Assembly (NCBI GenBank): GCA_964544765.1
Contig: CAZJDM010000017.1
Location: 1-42,750 of the forward strand
DNA from: CAZJDM01 sp964544765
Lineage (GTDB): Bacteria; Bdellovibrionota_B; Oligoflexia; CAYFLR01
DNA length: 42,750 nucleotides
Direction of reading: 5' to 3'
Made by a program: the position numbers and the translations under genes. Shown piece after piece: positions 8,901 to 16,978 of this stretch; within the stretch, counting starts at the first letter, position 1; each line of letters begins with the position of its first letter. Under the pieces are notes generated by a model that did not search any database, was not told where the DNA came from, and saw only the letters and a list, made by a program, of their open reading frames with translations.

Positions 8901-11900
8901 TTGTAAAATCTTTTTGATCATTCGAGTACAAGAAGCTCCTGGCCCTACTTCAATAAAAACTCTAACTCCATCCTCATAAGCCTGCCTTATCGTAGCGGGA
9001 AAATTAAAACATTCTAAGGCACCCTGAGTAATAGACTCAGCAGTATTACTAGAATTTACATCAATCACTCCTTGATGAGCACAGCTATAAAAATTAATAC
9101 CCTTCGGAACATTAGTTACTGGAAACATATGTAAATCAAAATATGCATCCTTAACTGGTTCTAAAGCCTCACAATGAACGGTTATCATGCCTGAAAGAGG
9201 AAATGCCTCACATTGTAGAGAGTCAACTAACTTCTCAACATCTTTTTTATTGCCTCCTATTACACATTCATCATCAGTATTGATAATCAATAATCGAACG
9301 GTTTCATCATTTTTGTTAAGTAATGGTTCAACCTTGTACGCCGGCACATTTATCAATACCGGATGCCATTCAAACTCCTGATTTTCTGGAATTTGCCAAA
9401 TCTCTCTGGCCGCACTACAAAAATTAGTTAGATCGGTTTTAAAAAGAGGCGATCTTTTCATCCTATGTAACATTTCTTCCAAGTCAGGCCAAACCTTAAA
9501 AGCAAAATATCCAACTGATTCTCCCAAACTATACCCAATGACATTGGAAGGAAATAAACCAAATTGCTTAAGTACCTGGGTCATAAGACAACCATAGGTG
9601 ACCTGACCAAATATCATGTTAAGAGGATCACTTCTAAGTTTATTTTCTGCATCCTTGCCCCAACCAGGTGACCAATCACAGCGCCAAGGCAGATAGATAT
9701 CAGGTAAAAACTGTTCTTTCAAACAACTACTTTCATTATCAAAGGAGTTCATAATATGGGGCCATCTCACCGCTAACTCTCTACCCATTTCTAAATAGTT
9801 ATTGCCTGACCCCGGATAAACAAAAGCCACTTGCTTTAATTTGGAGGAACCATCATTTGATATATTTGATATTGCTGTCTGTGCATGATGATAATAAATA
9901 CCCTGATGAGAATCGGAAATAATAGAATACGAATCATTTTTAAGCGATATGCTTAATAATGAGATAGAATTTTTCAATTGATCTTTGGTCTTGGCCACCA
10001 AAGATGCGGTCAATGGTTGATTTGGTAATTCCTGACCTCGTTGACTGTGATCGATTTTTTGATTTTTTATTTGTTGATTACGATCTGTTTCTTGATTATT
10101 TAGATGATACCAATTACAAGCAATAGAAGCTACATCCAGCTTAGAGTCTTTTACCAGACTTTCTAAATCATCCAACCTACTAATTAAATCCTGTACATTC
10201 TTCCCTTTTATTAAAAACAATCCATAGGGGAAATTGCCCATAGGAGAGGAACTTATGGACTCTAAATCTGTAGGTTCTAAATTAAATCTATTGTTAGCTT
10301 TTCCATTGTTATACTGTCTATTGTTATCCTGATCAAATTCTTCTAAAACAACATGAGAACAATCCCCCGTAAAAGTCATACTACTAACTCCGGCCTTCCT
10401 TTTGCCCTCATCAGCATTACGATACCAAAATTGAGGTTTCTTGGGGATGTGAAATAATCCTCTATCCCACAAGCCATCATTATCAGGCGATTCAAACCCG
10501 TTTAGAGGAGGAACGATTCTATTATAAAGACATAAACTAGCCTTCGTGACGGAAGCTAATCCAGCAACAGCTCCCGTATCACCTACTATCGACCTTAAGG
10601 AACCTAAGGCACATGGTAATTTCTTATCAAGAAAAAATTGTTGAAAGGCTTTTTGCTCAATTTGATCTTCTAATATTTCTCCACTACCATGAGCCTCTAG
10701 ATAACCAATTTCTTTTAAATCATCCACCATATCACTATTACTATTATTATCAAGACTAGATTGTTCATAAGCCTGCTGCAGAGCGTTAGTATAGGTTTCA
10801 ATAGTAGCAGCATTTGATTCAGCATTTATTCCGAAAGAATTACCTACTCCCTTTATAATTGAATAAATTTTATTACCATCTCGCATCGCATCTGATGATC
10901 TCTTTAAAACAAGGGCAACAGCTCCTTCTCCGGGCAAACCCCCATCTCTATTTTTATCAAAAGGTTTAATTTCACCCTGTGAAGAATAGGATCTGATAAT
11001 ATTGCGAGCTAATAGTTGACGCAAATCACCGGTTAATTCTACCGCTCCAACTAAAAATACATCCGTTTCATTCTGCCTTAATGATTGTATTCCAATTTGA
11101 AGCGCTTTAATACCAGACGCATCCTCTGAGGAGACAATAAAACTCGGACCGCCCAAACGAAGTGATTTAGCAACTCTACTGGCAACAATACCCCCTAAGG
11201 CACCAACTGTTCTAGTATTATTTAAAGGAGGTCCTAAGGAATCTCGTAATTGCTGGATCCAATCAGACAATTGCTCTGCATTCAAACTTAATCCCAGCTC
11301 TTTGGCCCATCTCCCTACCTGACGCTCTAAGCTCCATCTTAAATGAAAATTGGTAGCTTCCAAATCAAAATTAGTTCCTATAGTTGTACCAACACGTGGC
11401 TGTGATACTCGATAATCAATATCAGCATCATCCAGCGCACCCGCGGCAACCTTTAACATTAGTAATTGTTGAGGAAGTATTTGTTCAACCTCGTTAGGCG
11501 GAAGAGGAAACTTGCCTAAAGGAATATCCAGAAATTCGATATAGGCGCCCGGCAATTGACTGCCTATCATCTCCTGCAAATAAAGATCCTCACCATAAAA
11601 TCTATGAGAAGAACATGGTTTGATAATAGAAGAGCCTGAAAACACTTTTTCCTGGAAACTTTTTAGACATTCTACCGCTCCAATATGGACCTCCATCCCA
11701 ACAACAGCGATTGGTTCATTGATAGGGTCAATTTCTGAAGTTCCACTACTAGAATCAACATCCAAAGATTCATTAGGTCCATGAGATCCATGAGATCCAT
11801 CAGTTCCATTGGATGTATTTGTAAAACTAATATCCTCTGGTGTACCGAAATAATTACTGGATAGATTTATTTCTCTATCTGAAGGCCACTCTTCAATAAG

Positions 11901-13226
11901 TACATGACTATTAATACCACCAAAACCAAAGGCATTGATGGCGGCTTTTCTGGTTTCACTGCCATCTCTGAGTTTCCACTCCTCTGCCTGCACAGGGATT
12001 CTAAAAGGGCTATTCTGCAATTCTGGTATAGCAAATTCTGTATCAAAATTGGCCGAAGGAGGTATAGTTTTATTTTTCAAGGCTAAAACAGTTTTAATAA
12101 AGGCCGCTGCACCAGCTGCGGTTAACAGATGACCGACTATTGATTTTACCGATCCAATCGCACACTTAGTAGAATTGTAATCCAAATTTTCCCATAACTT
12201 TTTAAGACTTTTTAGTTCTGTTTCATCTCCAATCGGAGTTCCTGTTCCATGACATTCAATAAAATCAACATCATTTGGTGACCAAGAACATTTTTGATAT
12301 GCAGCTTGTAATGCTCTTAACTGTCCTTCTGAGGATGGTGATAATAAATTACCACCAATATCATTCGACAGTCCGATACCTTTAATGAGGGCATATATTT
12401 CATCACCATCCTTTAGAGCGTCTTCGAGTCTCTTTAAAATTACGATCCCAGCCCCCTCACCAACAACTAATCCATTAGCTCGCTGATCAAATGGAGAACA
12501 TACACCGGAGGGAGATATTGCTTGTAATTGAGTGAATCCTATTTGAGTATATAGACAATCAGGCCGTGAAACTCCTCCAGTAATCATAGCATCTGCTCTA
12601 CCGGAAATAAGCTCATCACAGGCCAACTTAATTGCATATAAAGATGAGGCACATGCCGCGTCTAATGTGTAACTACCTCCCCCTAATTCTAATGCTTGAG
12701 CCAATAAAGATGCAGGATAACCGACCACTCTACTATTAAGCGCTCCGACTACAGTTAAAGGTTTAGGGATTACGGGTTTAGACAATACCTTTTGTTTAAA
12801 TATATAACCAAATGTTTCACGAGCAAGTGTAGAAGAACCATCAGTCGGTAGAGCAATGGCAGCCAAAATCACACCAATTCTTTGAGGATCAAGTTGGGAT
12901 AGTTGAGAACCCATAAAGGCCCTTTTTCCAACATGTAATACGATTTGATAAAGTGGATCTAGTTCCTTTACTAATCGAGAGTCAATATTCAATCCAGATA
13001 AATCAGGATCAAATTTATCTAATAAACACGCTTTTATTGAATTCGTCTTATCGAGCTGGTAATCAGTTCGATATACAGAATCTGCCGCACTTATCCAACG
13101 ATGTGGTGGGACTTCTCGACTAGCATTATTTCGATTAACAATATTTTGCCAATATTGATCTAAAGAAGACGCACCAGGAAACAATCCATCCATTCCCACC
13201 ACTGCAATTGTATCGTGCTTAATCAT
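5934..13226 (-). CDS. PfaC-type PUFA/secondary lipid synthase, KS-CLF-AT-DH-DH
   Basis: A 2430-residue multidomain synthase. KS1 at about 5-450 has the triad C192 (DAACASS), H326 (ECHGTGT) and H366 (SIVGH). The second KS-like domain at about 504-965 is a chain-length-factor: Asp702 replaces the Cys and Asp883 replaces the last His, while H847 remains. An acyltransferase at about 1132-1445 has S1233 in GYSLGE and H1351. Two double-hotdog FabA-like dehydratase regions follow, at about 1640-2020 (H1921 in CHFVDDMVMPG) and 2073-2430 (H2328 in HFYQDPVCPG). Linkers are Ser/Pro/Asn-rich and repetitive. The order equals PfaC with a PfaB-like AT inserted, as in myxobacterial Pfa3, but lacks the terminal AGPAT of that protein. 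No ACP (phosphopantetheine Ser), KR or ER domain is seen, so it must work with partners in trans. ATG 13226 is preferred to the TTG one codon upstream. Confidence 0.9.
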   Translation of the reverse strand: MIKHDTIAVVGMDGLFPGASSLDQYWQNIVNRNNASREVPPHRWISAADSVYRTDYQLDKTNSIKACLLDKFDPDLSGLNIDSRLVKELDPLYQIVLHVGKRAFMGSQLSQLDPQRIGVILAAIALPTDGSSTLARETFGYIFKQKVLSKPVIPKPLTVVGALNSRVVGYPASLLAQALELGGGSYTLDAACASSLYAIKLACDELISGRADAMITGGVSRPDCLYTQIGFTQLQAISPSGVCSPFDQRANGLVVGEGAGIVILKRLEDALKDGDEIYALIKGIGLSNDIGGNLLSPSSEGQLRALQAAYQKCSWSPNDVDFIECHGTGTPIGDETELKSLKKLWENLDYNSTKCAIGSVKSIVGHLLTAAGAAAFIKTVLALKNKTIPPSANFDTEFAIPELQNSPFRIPVQAEEWKLRDGSETRKAAINAFGFGGINSHVLIEEWPSDREINLSSNYFGTPEDISFTNTSNGTDGSHGSHGPNESLDVDSSSGTSEIDPINEPIAVVGMEVHIGAVECLKSFQEKVFSGSSIIKPCSSHRFYGEDLYLQEMIGSQLPGAYIEFLDIPLGKFPLPPNEVEQILPQQLLMLKVAAGALDDADIDYRVSQPRVGTTIGTNFDLEATNFHLRWSLERQVGRWAKELGLSLNAEQLSDWIQQLRDSLGPPLNNTRTVGALGGIVASRVAKSLRLGGPSFIVSSEDASGIKALQIGIQSLRQNETDVFLVGAVELTGDLRQLLARNIIRSYSSQGEIKPFDKNRDGGLPGEGAVALVLKRSSDAMRDGNKIYSIIKGVGNSFGINAESNAATIETYTNALQQAYEQSSLDNNSNSDMVDDLKEIGYLEAHGSGEILEDQIEQKAFQQFFLDKKLPCALGSLRSIVGDTGAVAGLASVTKASLCLYNRIVPPLNGFESPDNDGLWDRGLFHIPKKPQFWYRNADEGKRKAGVSSMTFTGDCSHVVLEEFDQDNNRQYNNGKANNRFNLEPTDLESISSSPMGNFPYGLFLIKGKNVQDLISRLDDLESLVKDSKLDVASIACNWYHLNNQETDRNQQIKNQKIDHSQRGQELPNQPLTASLVAKTKDQLKNSISLLSISLKNDSYSIISDSHQGIYYHHAQTAISNISNDGSSKLKQVAFVYPGSGNNYLEMGRELAVRWPHIMNSFDNESSCLKEQFLPDIYLPWRCDWSPGWGKDAENKLRSDPLNMIFGQVTYGCLMTQVLKQFGLFPSNVIGYSLGESVGYFAFKVWPDLEEMLHRMKRSPLFKTDLTNFCSAAREIWQIPENQEFEWHPVLINVPAYKVEPLLNKNDETVRLLIINTDDECVIGGNKKDVEKLVDSLQCEAFPLSGMITVHCEALEPVKDAYFDLHMFPVTNVPKGINFYSCAHQGVIDVNSSNTAESITQGALECFNFPATIRQAYEDGVRVFIEVGPGASCTRMIKKILQDKPHLAVTASSKDQNEDELFSLFNMLAKIAAEGVDLDLSTIYGTQDEGFLDHKDRINHEEKNKSCNWKKIRLGGAKSEPVYPSITQASRPSISEQIPPTSEKSDSTSERSALISDKVTPKFDLDTSVSRSNTPILSLWKVMEQQRCLTINTHEAFLRCSQNNLTRLSQTYFIQTDILNQMIGQNIEVSSKKPLFDRDLCMEFAVGSVAKVLGPEFAIVDEYPVRVRLPDEPYMFVDRIMSIKGKKVSLTSGQIITEHDVLPNAWYLDNGIAPTSITVEAGQADLFLSSYLGIDLAVKGNRSYRLLDATVEFFRQLPRPGETIRFIINIDKFIKQVDTYLFFFNFKGYIDGKLLISMTNGCAGFFTPLEVQNSGGIIEDKNDNQTKLNTIGEQDRWPLTVTGIEKYDDKKIEALREGRLAECFGTDFDSLSINKLPGLPGGRMTLIHRVLELNQAGGKYGLGIIKAQADIHPDDWFLTCHFVDDMVMPGTLMFECCAHTLRVFLLRMGWVGEDDAMCYEPVLGIKTVLRCRGPVTAQTQKVLYQIDIKKVAYDPIPYVIADAIMYADNKPIVSFKDMSMQCGLSKDKIFNYFNHLTSAPESPVSTVSPVPPLSPMSPLSLKSSVSSVSQSIFTYEQFEEFAIGSPAKAFGERYKIFDKERIMARLPGPPYLFNSRITKCDLEPWVLKAGGWVEGEYDVPLDAWYFKENRQESMAFCILLEVVLQTCGWTAAYLGSALISDVDLKFRNLEGEAVLYKEIFPEIGTLKIRINLNKVSRAKDTLIQDFYFELYTSRNEIIYKGSTTFGFFGQEALINQVGIRDVQKRAFQYDPDSTLGEKLLMNRDSLPGKKLLMLDQIDLYLPNGGRGGLGYICGSKKVDPDEWFFKAHFYQDPVCPGSLGVEAFLQLIKVFVINRWTDKIDHMRFTPTLIDVKHKWTYRGQVLPSNERMEIEAEITELVDGDEPLVKANGFLKVDGLYIYEMINFGIRLI
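7013..7109. repeat. Degenerate 9-bp repeats in the DH1-DH2 linker
   Basis: Degenerate tandem 9-base units of the type GACACTGAA/GGAGATAAT encode a Ser-Pro-Val-rich linker (residues about 2040-2071) between the two dehydratase regions. It is probably a flexible hinge and a site of in-frame length variation. Confidence 0.6.
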
Positions 13227-13356
13227 CAAAAATACTCTTTTTCAAAAATAACAATAAAGACCTTATTTAACAATATTAGAGTATCCATGCAAGATGGGAT
13301 TCACATTATGTAATAAAGTAATTATGATTAAAGTATGATAAAGATAGTTATAATAA

Positions 13357-13800
13357 CTAAGCAACAGTTTCATTAATAAGTTTTAATCTATTACTTAGTT
13401 CCAAACCAATTCTTCGCCATAATTGAGGATAATCACGCGCAATCTTGATAAAGTTTTCTTCTGAAATCTTAGCTACAATTGATAATTTTTCAGCGATAAC
13501 CGTTGCGCTTCTTTTGGCATTAGGATCAATCAGGGCCATTTCTCCCACGTGTGATCCTTCTTCTATAGACGCTACTTGCATCCTGTTGACCAAGATTTGA
13601 AATTTCCCTTCTAAAATGAAAAACATATCATTATCTTCTTCATCTTGAGTAATTATTTCATCTCCTTGTTTTACTTCATCAAGTTCAACACAACCAGCAA
13701 GCTTCTGCGCAATTTCATGATTGCCAAAGACTAAAAATTGTTCTTGTAATTTTCCAATTAAAGCATCCTTTCCCATTTCACCTTTAAATTTTTCAATCAT
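13357..13800 (-). CDS. Stand-alone cyclic-nucleotide-binding-fold protein
   Basis: A 147-residue protein with one cNMP-binding beta-roll at about 20-130. The phosphate-binding-cassette stretch GEMALIDPNAKRSATV keeps the Glu and Arg that contact the cyclic phosphate and ribose in CRP/PKA-type domains. There is no helix-turn-helix after the domain, so it is not a complete CRP/FNR regulator, and no kinase or channel is fused. The ATG at 13800 has AGGGAT seven bases upstream. It is the first gene of the minus-strand block, 130 bases before the megasynthase start, with no obvious terminator between. It may sense a cyclic nucleotide and modulate the lipid enzymes through protein contact; that role is inferred from position only. 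Confidence 0.75.
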   Translation of the reverse strand: MIEKFKGEMGKDALIGKLQEQFLVFGNHEIAQKLAGCVELDEVKQGDEIITQDEEDNDMFFILEGKFQILVNRMQVASIEEGSHVGEMALIDPNAKRSATVIAEKLSIVAKISEENFIKIARDYPQLWRRIGLELSNRLKLINETVA

Positions 13801-13875
13801 TTTAATCCCTATTTTTTTTGTTGACCCTAATACTATGTACTACAAAATTTGCACATTACTTAAAAAAATTATTTC

Positions 13876-13903
13876 TTGACAAGATATTATAATATTTTAT
13901 ACA
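13876..13903 (+). promoter_or_regulatory. Sigma-70-like promoter for the secreted protein
   Basis: A perfect TTGACA at 13876-13881 is followed after 16 bases by TATACA at 13898-13903. It points toward the gene at 14033 and would leave a leader of about 120 bases. A second TATAAT lies at about 13937-13942. The gap also serves the divergent minus-strand block, for which no convincing promoter was seen. Confidence 0.5.
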
Positions 13904-13982
13904 AGGCTCCTCAATCGGAAAAGTAGATTAGAATTTTATAATATAATAAAATTGCCATGAAGGTTATTTTTATTTGTTATAT

Positions 13983-14013
13983 GGGATGCGATCCACGAAT
14001 GGCATTTCATCCC
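13983..14013 (+). promoter_or_regulatory. Leader hairpin upstream of the 14033 gene
   Basis: GGGATG at 13983-13988 pairs with CATCCC at 14008-14013, with an inner CCA-CGAA-TGG pairing. It ends about ten bases before a strong TGGAGG Shine-Dalgarno. It may stabilise the mRNA or control translation. Confidence 0.4.
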
Positions 14014-14032
14014 TAAAACTTGGAGGTTACTT

Positions 14033-14641
14033 ATGTGTTTGAGTAAAAAAATTGGTGTTTTGTGTTTCGCTTTCCTTTCTTTAATGCTGTCCACCAGTGG
14101 ATCCTTGCTATTTGCGGGTAAAGGAAATAATGCAGCAGACCAAAGTAGAAAAGTTCTTTTCTGGGGATTAGATGATGAAAGTAAAGCTTTTCCCTTATCT
14201 AATTCAGTTTGTTTGCACCCAGGAACAGCGATCCGTCTCTCAGCATCACCACGAAATAACGTGGGAGGTTATATAAGAACACACCAAAATTTCGTTGAAT
14301 GGATAGCGATTAATGAAGATGGAAGTGCACACCTTTTTAATCGCTCTGATTATTGTAATAGCGGTCCATTTAATCAAGATATGAATGGCAATATAATTTT
14401 TATTAGCCCTAATAATTTTGAAAAAGAAATCATTGTAAAAGTACGTTTAAAAGGCGACCAAACACCTTGGAAAGATATAACAACTAGCATATTATTAGTA
14501 AAACCTTCTCTAGATGGAACAAAAAGCAACTGCCCTTGGCCCAAACCTCTTACTGTAATACCTGAAAATCCACACCAAATAATTGATAAATGTGAGCAAA
14601 GATACAGCGACGGTAAAATTTTACGACGACCTAGAGGCTAA
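14033..14641 (+). CDS. Secreted protein of unknown function
   Basis: A 202-residue protein. Residues 1-28 form a signal peptide: basic MCLSKK, a hydrophobic core, and probable cleavage after LLFAG or nearby. The mature part has four cysteines (in the NSVCLHP, SDYCNSG, KSNCPWP and IDKCEQR contexts) that could form two disulfides outside the cytoplasm, and a polar, beta-rich look. I recognise no family. TGGAGG precedes the ATG at good distance. It is alone on the plus strand, with a convergent gene and a shared hairpin terminator after it. It is divergent from the cNMP-binding/pfa/ole block, which could mean shared regulation, but nothing in the sequence links its function to lipids. Confidence 0.75.
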   Translation: MCLSKKIGVLCFAFLSLMLSTSGSLLFAGKGNNAADQSRKVLFWGLDDESKAFPLSNSVCLHPGTAIRLSASPRNNVGGYIRTHQNFVEWIAINEDGSAHLFNRSDYCNSGPFNQDMNGNIIFISPNNFEKEIIVKVRLKGDQTPWKDITTSILLVKPSLDGTKSNCPWPKPLTVIPENPHQIIDKCEQRYSDGKILRRPRG

Positions 14642-14679
14642 CTTACACCTAAATTTAGTCGAAAAAATAACCAAATATC

Positions 14680-14713
14680 CCCGAATTTGTGTTGAAAATT
14701 ACATAAATTCGGG
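14680..14713. terminator. Hairpin between convergent genes
   Basis: A 13-bp stem (one G-U pair) joins 14680-14692 with 14701-14713 across an 8-base loop; the outer nine pairs are CCCGAATTT/AAATTCGGG. An alternative pairing of TTACACC at 14643-14649 with GGTGTAA at 14712-14718 competes for the right arm. It lies between tail-to-tail genes and probably terminates in both directions, though the U-tracts are weak. Confidence 0.65.
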
Positions 14714-14754
14714 TGTAATTGGTAATTATGTACTTTAACTTCTCAATATTCGCA

Positions 14755-16602
14755 TCAATACCTGGCGCCTAACTTTTTGAGAGTTCGAACATTTTGCATT
14801 TTATTATTTTCTCTAGCCAGATTCATAGGAGAAAGACCATCCTTATCTGGAGCTGATATTTTGGCATGTTTATGAGCTAATATTTTTATCACCTGAGGAT
14901 TGTCAGATTTCATGGCAGCTAAATGAAGTGGAGTTCTACCTTTATTATTACGAGCATTAACCCTAGCTCCCTTATCTAATAATAGTTTTATTATCTTAGG
15001 ATCTTCTGAATCCCTAGTAGCTAAATGTAAAGGGGTATTACCTATATCATCTTTGGCATTAATAACCGCTCCTTTTTCTATAAGCTGTTTTACAACTGAG
15101 GTATATCTTGAACCAACAGCAGCTAAATGCAAAGGAGTTCTGCCTTGTGTATCCTTAACTTCCAACCTAGCGCCTTTTTTAATCAAATGTTTCAATACCC
15201 CAGGTGACCTAGAACCAAAAGCTGCCAGATGCAATGGAGTTAAACCATCACTATCTTTGACATCTACTTTGGCTTTTCGGTAAATTAAATAGTCTATTAT
15301 ATTTACATTTGTTTGCTTATAGGCTGCTATATGCAATGGAGTTCTGCCTCTTTTACTTCTCGCGTTAATTTCAGCGCCTCCAGAGATTAGCACTTTTAGA
15401 ATTTTAGAGGACCTGGCAGTGGTTGCAGCTAAATGCAGAGGTGTCAGATCGTCTTTATCCCTAGCCATAACTTTAGCTTTTTTATTAATTAAAAAACGTA
15501 TTACCTCCGTACTCTTACCGATATATGCTGCCATATGTAACGGCGTTCTGCCTATTTTACTCCTAACATCAATTTTAACTCTATGAGACAAAAGAATTGT
15601 TAGTTTCTTAGTATTTTTAGAATTCATGGCCGCCAAATGCAGGGGAGTTAGACCTTCATTATCTCTGACCTTAATTCTGGCGCCATTCAATATCAGATTC
15701 TTTAGGACATTAGGATTAGAGGCATGTACGGCTGCTATGTGTAAAGGGGTCATCCCTTGCTTATCTTTTGTATTGATTAGCGCCCTACGCCTGAGTAGTA
15801 CTCTTATTACTTCCGTATCGTTTGAATTCATTACTGACAAGTGTATTGGTGTTCTACCTTTTTTATTTTTTAAATTAACCTTAGCTCCTCTTTTTAACAA
15901 TATAGATAAGATTAGAGGTGTTTTAGCTTTCATAGCTGCTAAATGTAATGGAGCATTTCCTTGTTTATCCACTTGATTAACATTGGCCCTTCTTAAAGTG
16001 AGAAGTTTGATTACTTTAGCATATTTGGAACTAAAAATGGCCCAATGTAAAGGAGATCTGCCGGCCTTATCTTTGGCATTTGCATTCCCTCCTTGGTCCA
16101 ATATGGTCTTCACATTGGCCATTCGAGCAGATTCAACTACCGCCCAATGCAAAGGAGTTCTTCCGTATCTATCCTTAGCATTTATCTTACCACCTCTAGC
16201 AACCAGTAGTTTTATTATCTCAGTATTTTTAGCCTTTACGGCGGCTTTATGCAAAGGTGTCATTCCATTCTTATCTCTATCATTGGCATTAGCTTTCTCG
16301 GCCAATAATAAACTTGCTATCTTAATTAAACTGCGCGATACCGCCAAATGCAATGGAGTTCTACCATCCTTATCTTCCTGATCTACATATTCTCCAGCAT
16401 CTACCAACTCTTTGACTCCTCTGTAATCTTCTGCCCTGATAGCACTATGTAAAGGAAGTTTGGGAGCGGCAAATAAGACTGAGATATAATTATTCAAAAG
16501 GAATAAACATATTAAACACATATAAATCCATTGATAAAATTTATGTATGTTTAATGCATTTATAGAAGAATTTATATAACCTTTTGACGACAATCTTCTC
16601 AT
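14755..16602 (-). CDS. Secreted ankyrin-repeat protein (about 17 repeats)
   Basis: A 615-residue protein. Residues 1-46 hold a basic start and a hydrophobic stretch (about 28-45) ending FAAP, consistent with a signal peptide or a single membrane anchor. The rest is about 17 consecutive ankyrin repeats of 33-35 residues, most with the G-x-TPLHLAA signature; the first (LPLHSAIRAED) and last (GLSPMNLAREN) are capping-like. No catalytic domain is seen. Ankyrin solenoids bind proteins, and one exported by a bacterium could act on the cell surface, in the periplasm or on another cell. GGGGGAAG lies just upstream of the ATG, directly after an 8-bp hairpin. The uniformity of the repeats suggests continuing duplication or recombination. 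Confidence 0.9.
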   Translation of the reverse strand: MRRLSSKGYINSSINALNIHKFYQWIYMCLICLFLLNNYISVLFAAPKLPLHSAIRAEDYRGVKELVDAGEYVDQEDKDGRTPLHLAVSRSLIKIASLLLAEKANANDRDKNGMTPLHKAAVKAKNTEIIKLLVARGGKINAKDRYGRTPLHWAVVESARMANVKTILDQGGNANAKDKAGRSPLHWAIFSSKYAKVIKLLTLRRANVNQVDKQGNAPLHLAAMKAKTPLILSILLKRGAKVNLKNKKGRTPIHLSVMNSNDTEVIRVLLRRRALINTKDKQGMTPLHIAAVHASNPNVLKNLILNGARIKVRDNEGLTPLHLAAMNSKNTKKLTILLSHRVKIDVRSKIGRTPLHMAAYIGKSTEVIRFLINKKAKVMARDKDDLTPLHLAATTARSSKILKVLISGGAEINARSKRGRTPLHIAAYKQTNVNIIDYLIYRKAKVDVKDSDGLTPLHLAAFGSRSPGVLKHLIKKGARLEVKDTQGRTPLHLAAVGSRYTSVVKQLIEKGAVINAKDDIGNTPLHLATRDSEDPKIIKLLLDKGARVNARNNKGRTPLHLAAMKSDNPQVIKILAHKHAKISAPDKDGLSPMNLARENNKMQNVRTLKKLGARY

Positions 16603-16612
16603 AACTTCCCCC

Positions 16613-16637
16613 TTTAGCAGACCGCATTGCTGCTAAA
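16613..16637 (-). promoter_or_regulatory. Hairpin abutting the ankyrin gene Shine-Dalgarno
   Basis: TTTAGCAG at 16613-16620 and CTGCTAAA at 16630-16637 form a perfect 8-bp stem with a 9-base loop. On the minus strand it runs directly into the G-rich ribosome-binding site. It could be a translational control hairpin or a 5'-stabilising structure. Confidence 0.5.
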
Positions 16638-16810
16638 CATGAATACAATTCAACAACACTCGATAAATGTTTGAATCGAAAAAATTACCATATTAACAAT
16701 TATATCTTTTAATATAATAATAATACTTTAATAATAATACTTTATTATGGCTGACAATTGAACTACTTATAACGACCAGCTAAATCTTATCGTAAATCAG
16801 GATTCTAATA
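16638..16810. other. AT-rich intergenic stretch
   Basis: No coding signal. It contains a short duplication of TAATAATACTTTA-type sequence near 16715-16745. Together with the conserved element at 16811-16864 and the leader up to 16978, it forms the divergent regulatory gap between the ankyrin gene and the lipoprotein gene. Confidence 0.5.
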
Positions 16811-16864
16811 TTAATATATAATTTCAAACACTTAATTGCCAAATATGATCAAACAGCCATCTTT
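16811..16864 (+). promoter_or_regulatory. Conserved upstream element, copy A
   Basis: About 54 bases closely match 21180-21233. Shared blocks are ATATAATTTCAAA, then ATGATCA followed by AG[CT]CATCTTT. It lies upstream of the lipoprotein gene at 16979 and in the divergent gap with the ankyrin gene. It is probably an operator or shared promoter element. The central TGATCA is palindromic. Confidence 0.55.
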
Positions 16865-16978
16865 CTACATAGTTTGTTTAACAAGTAAATCTATTTTTAA
16901 AATAATTTTTTGGTATAAATCAAATAGAAATCTAGTGTTAGTTAAAAGCTAGATAAAATTTAAACAGGAGATTTTATT

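Noticed and set aside
15053..16381. Several plus-strand open frames with repeating Cys-Lys-Gly-Val pattern
   Set aside because: They are the antisense reading of the ankyrin repeats; the pattern follows the repeat period and has no start signals.
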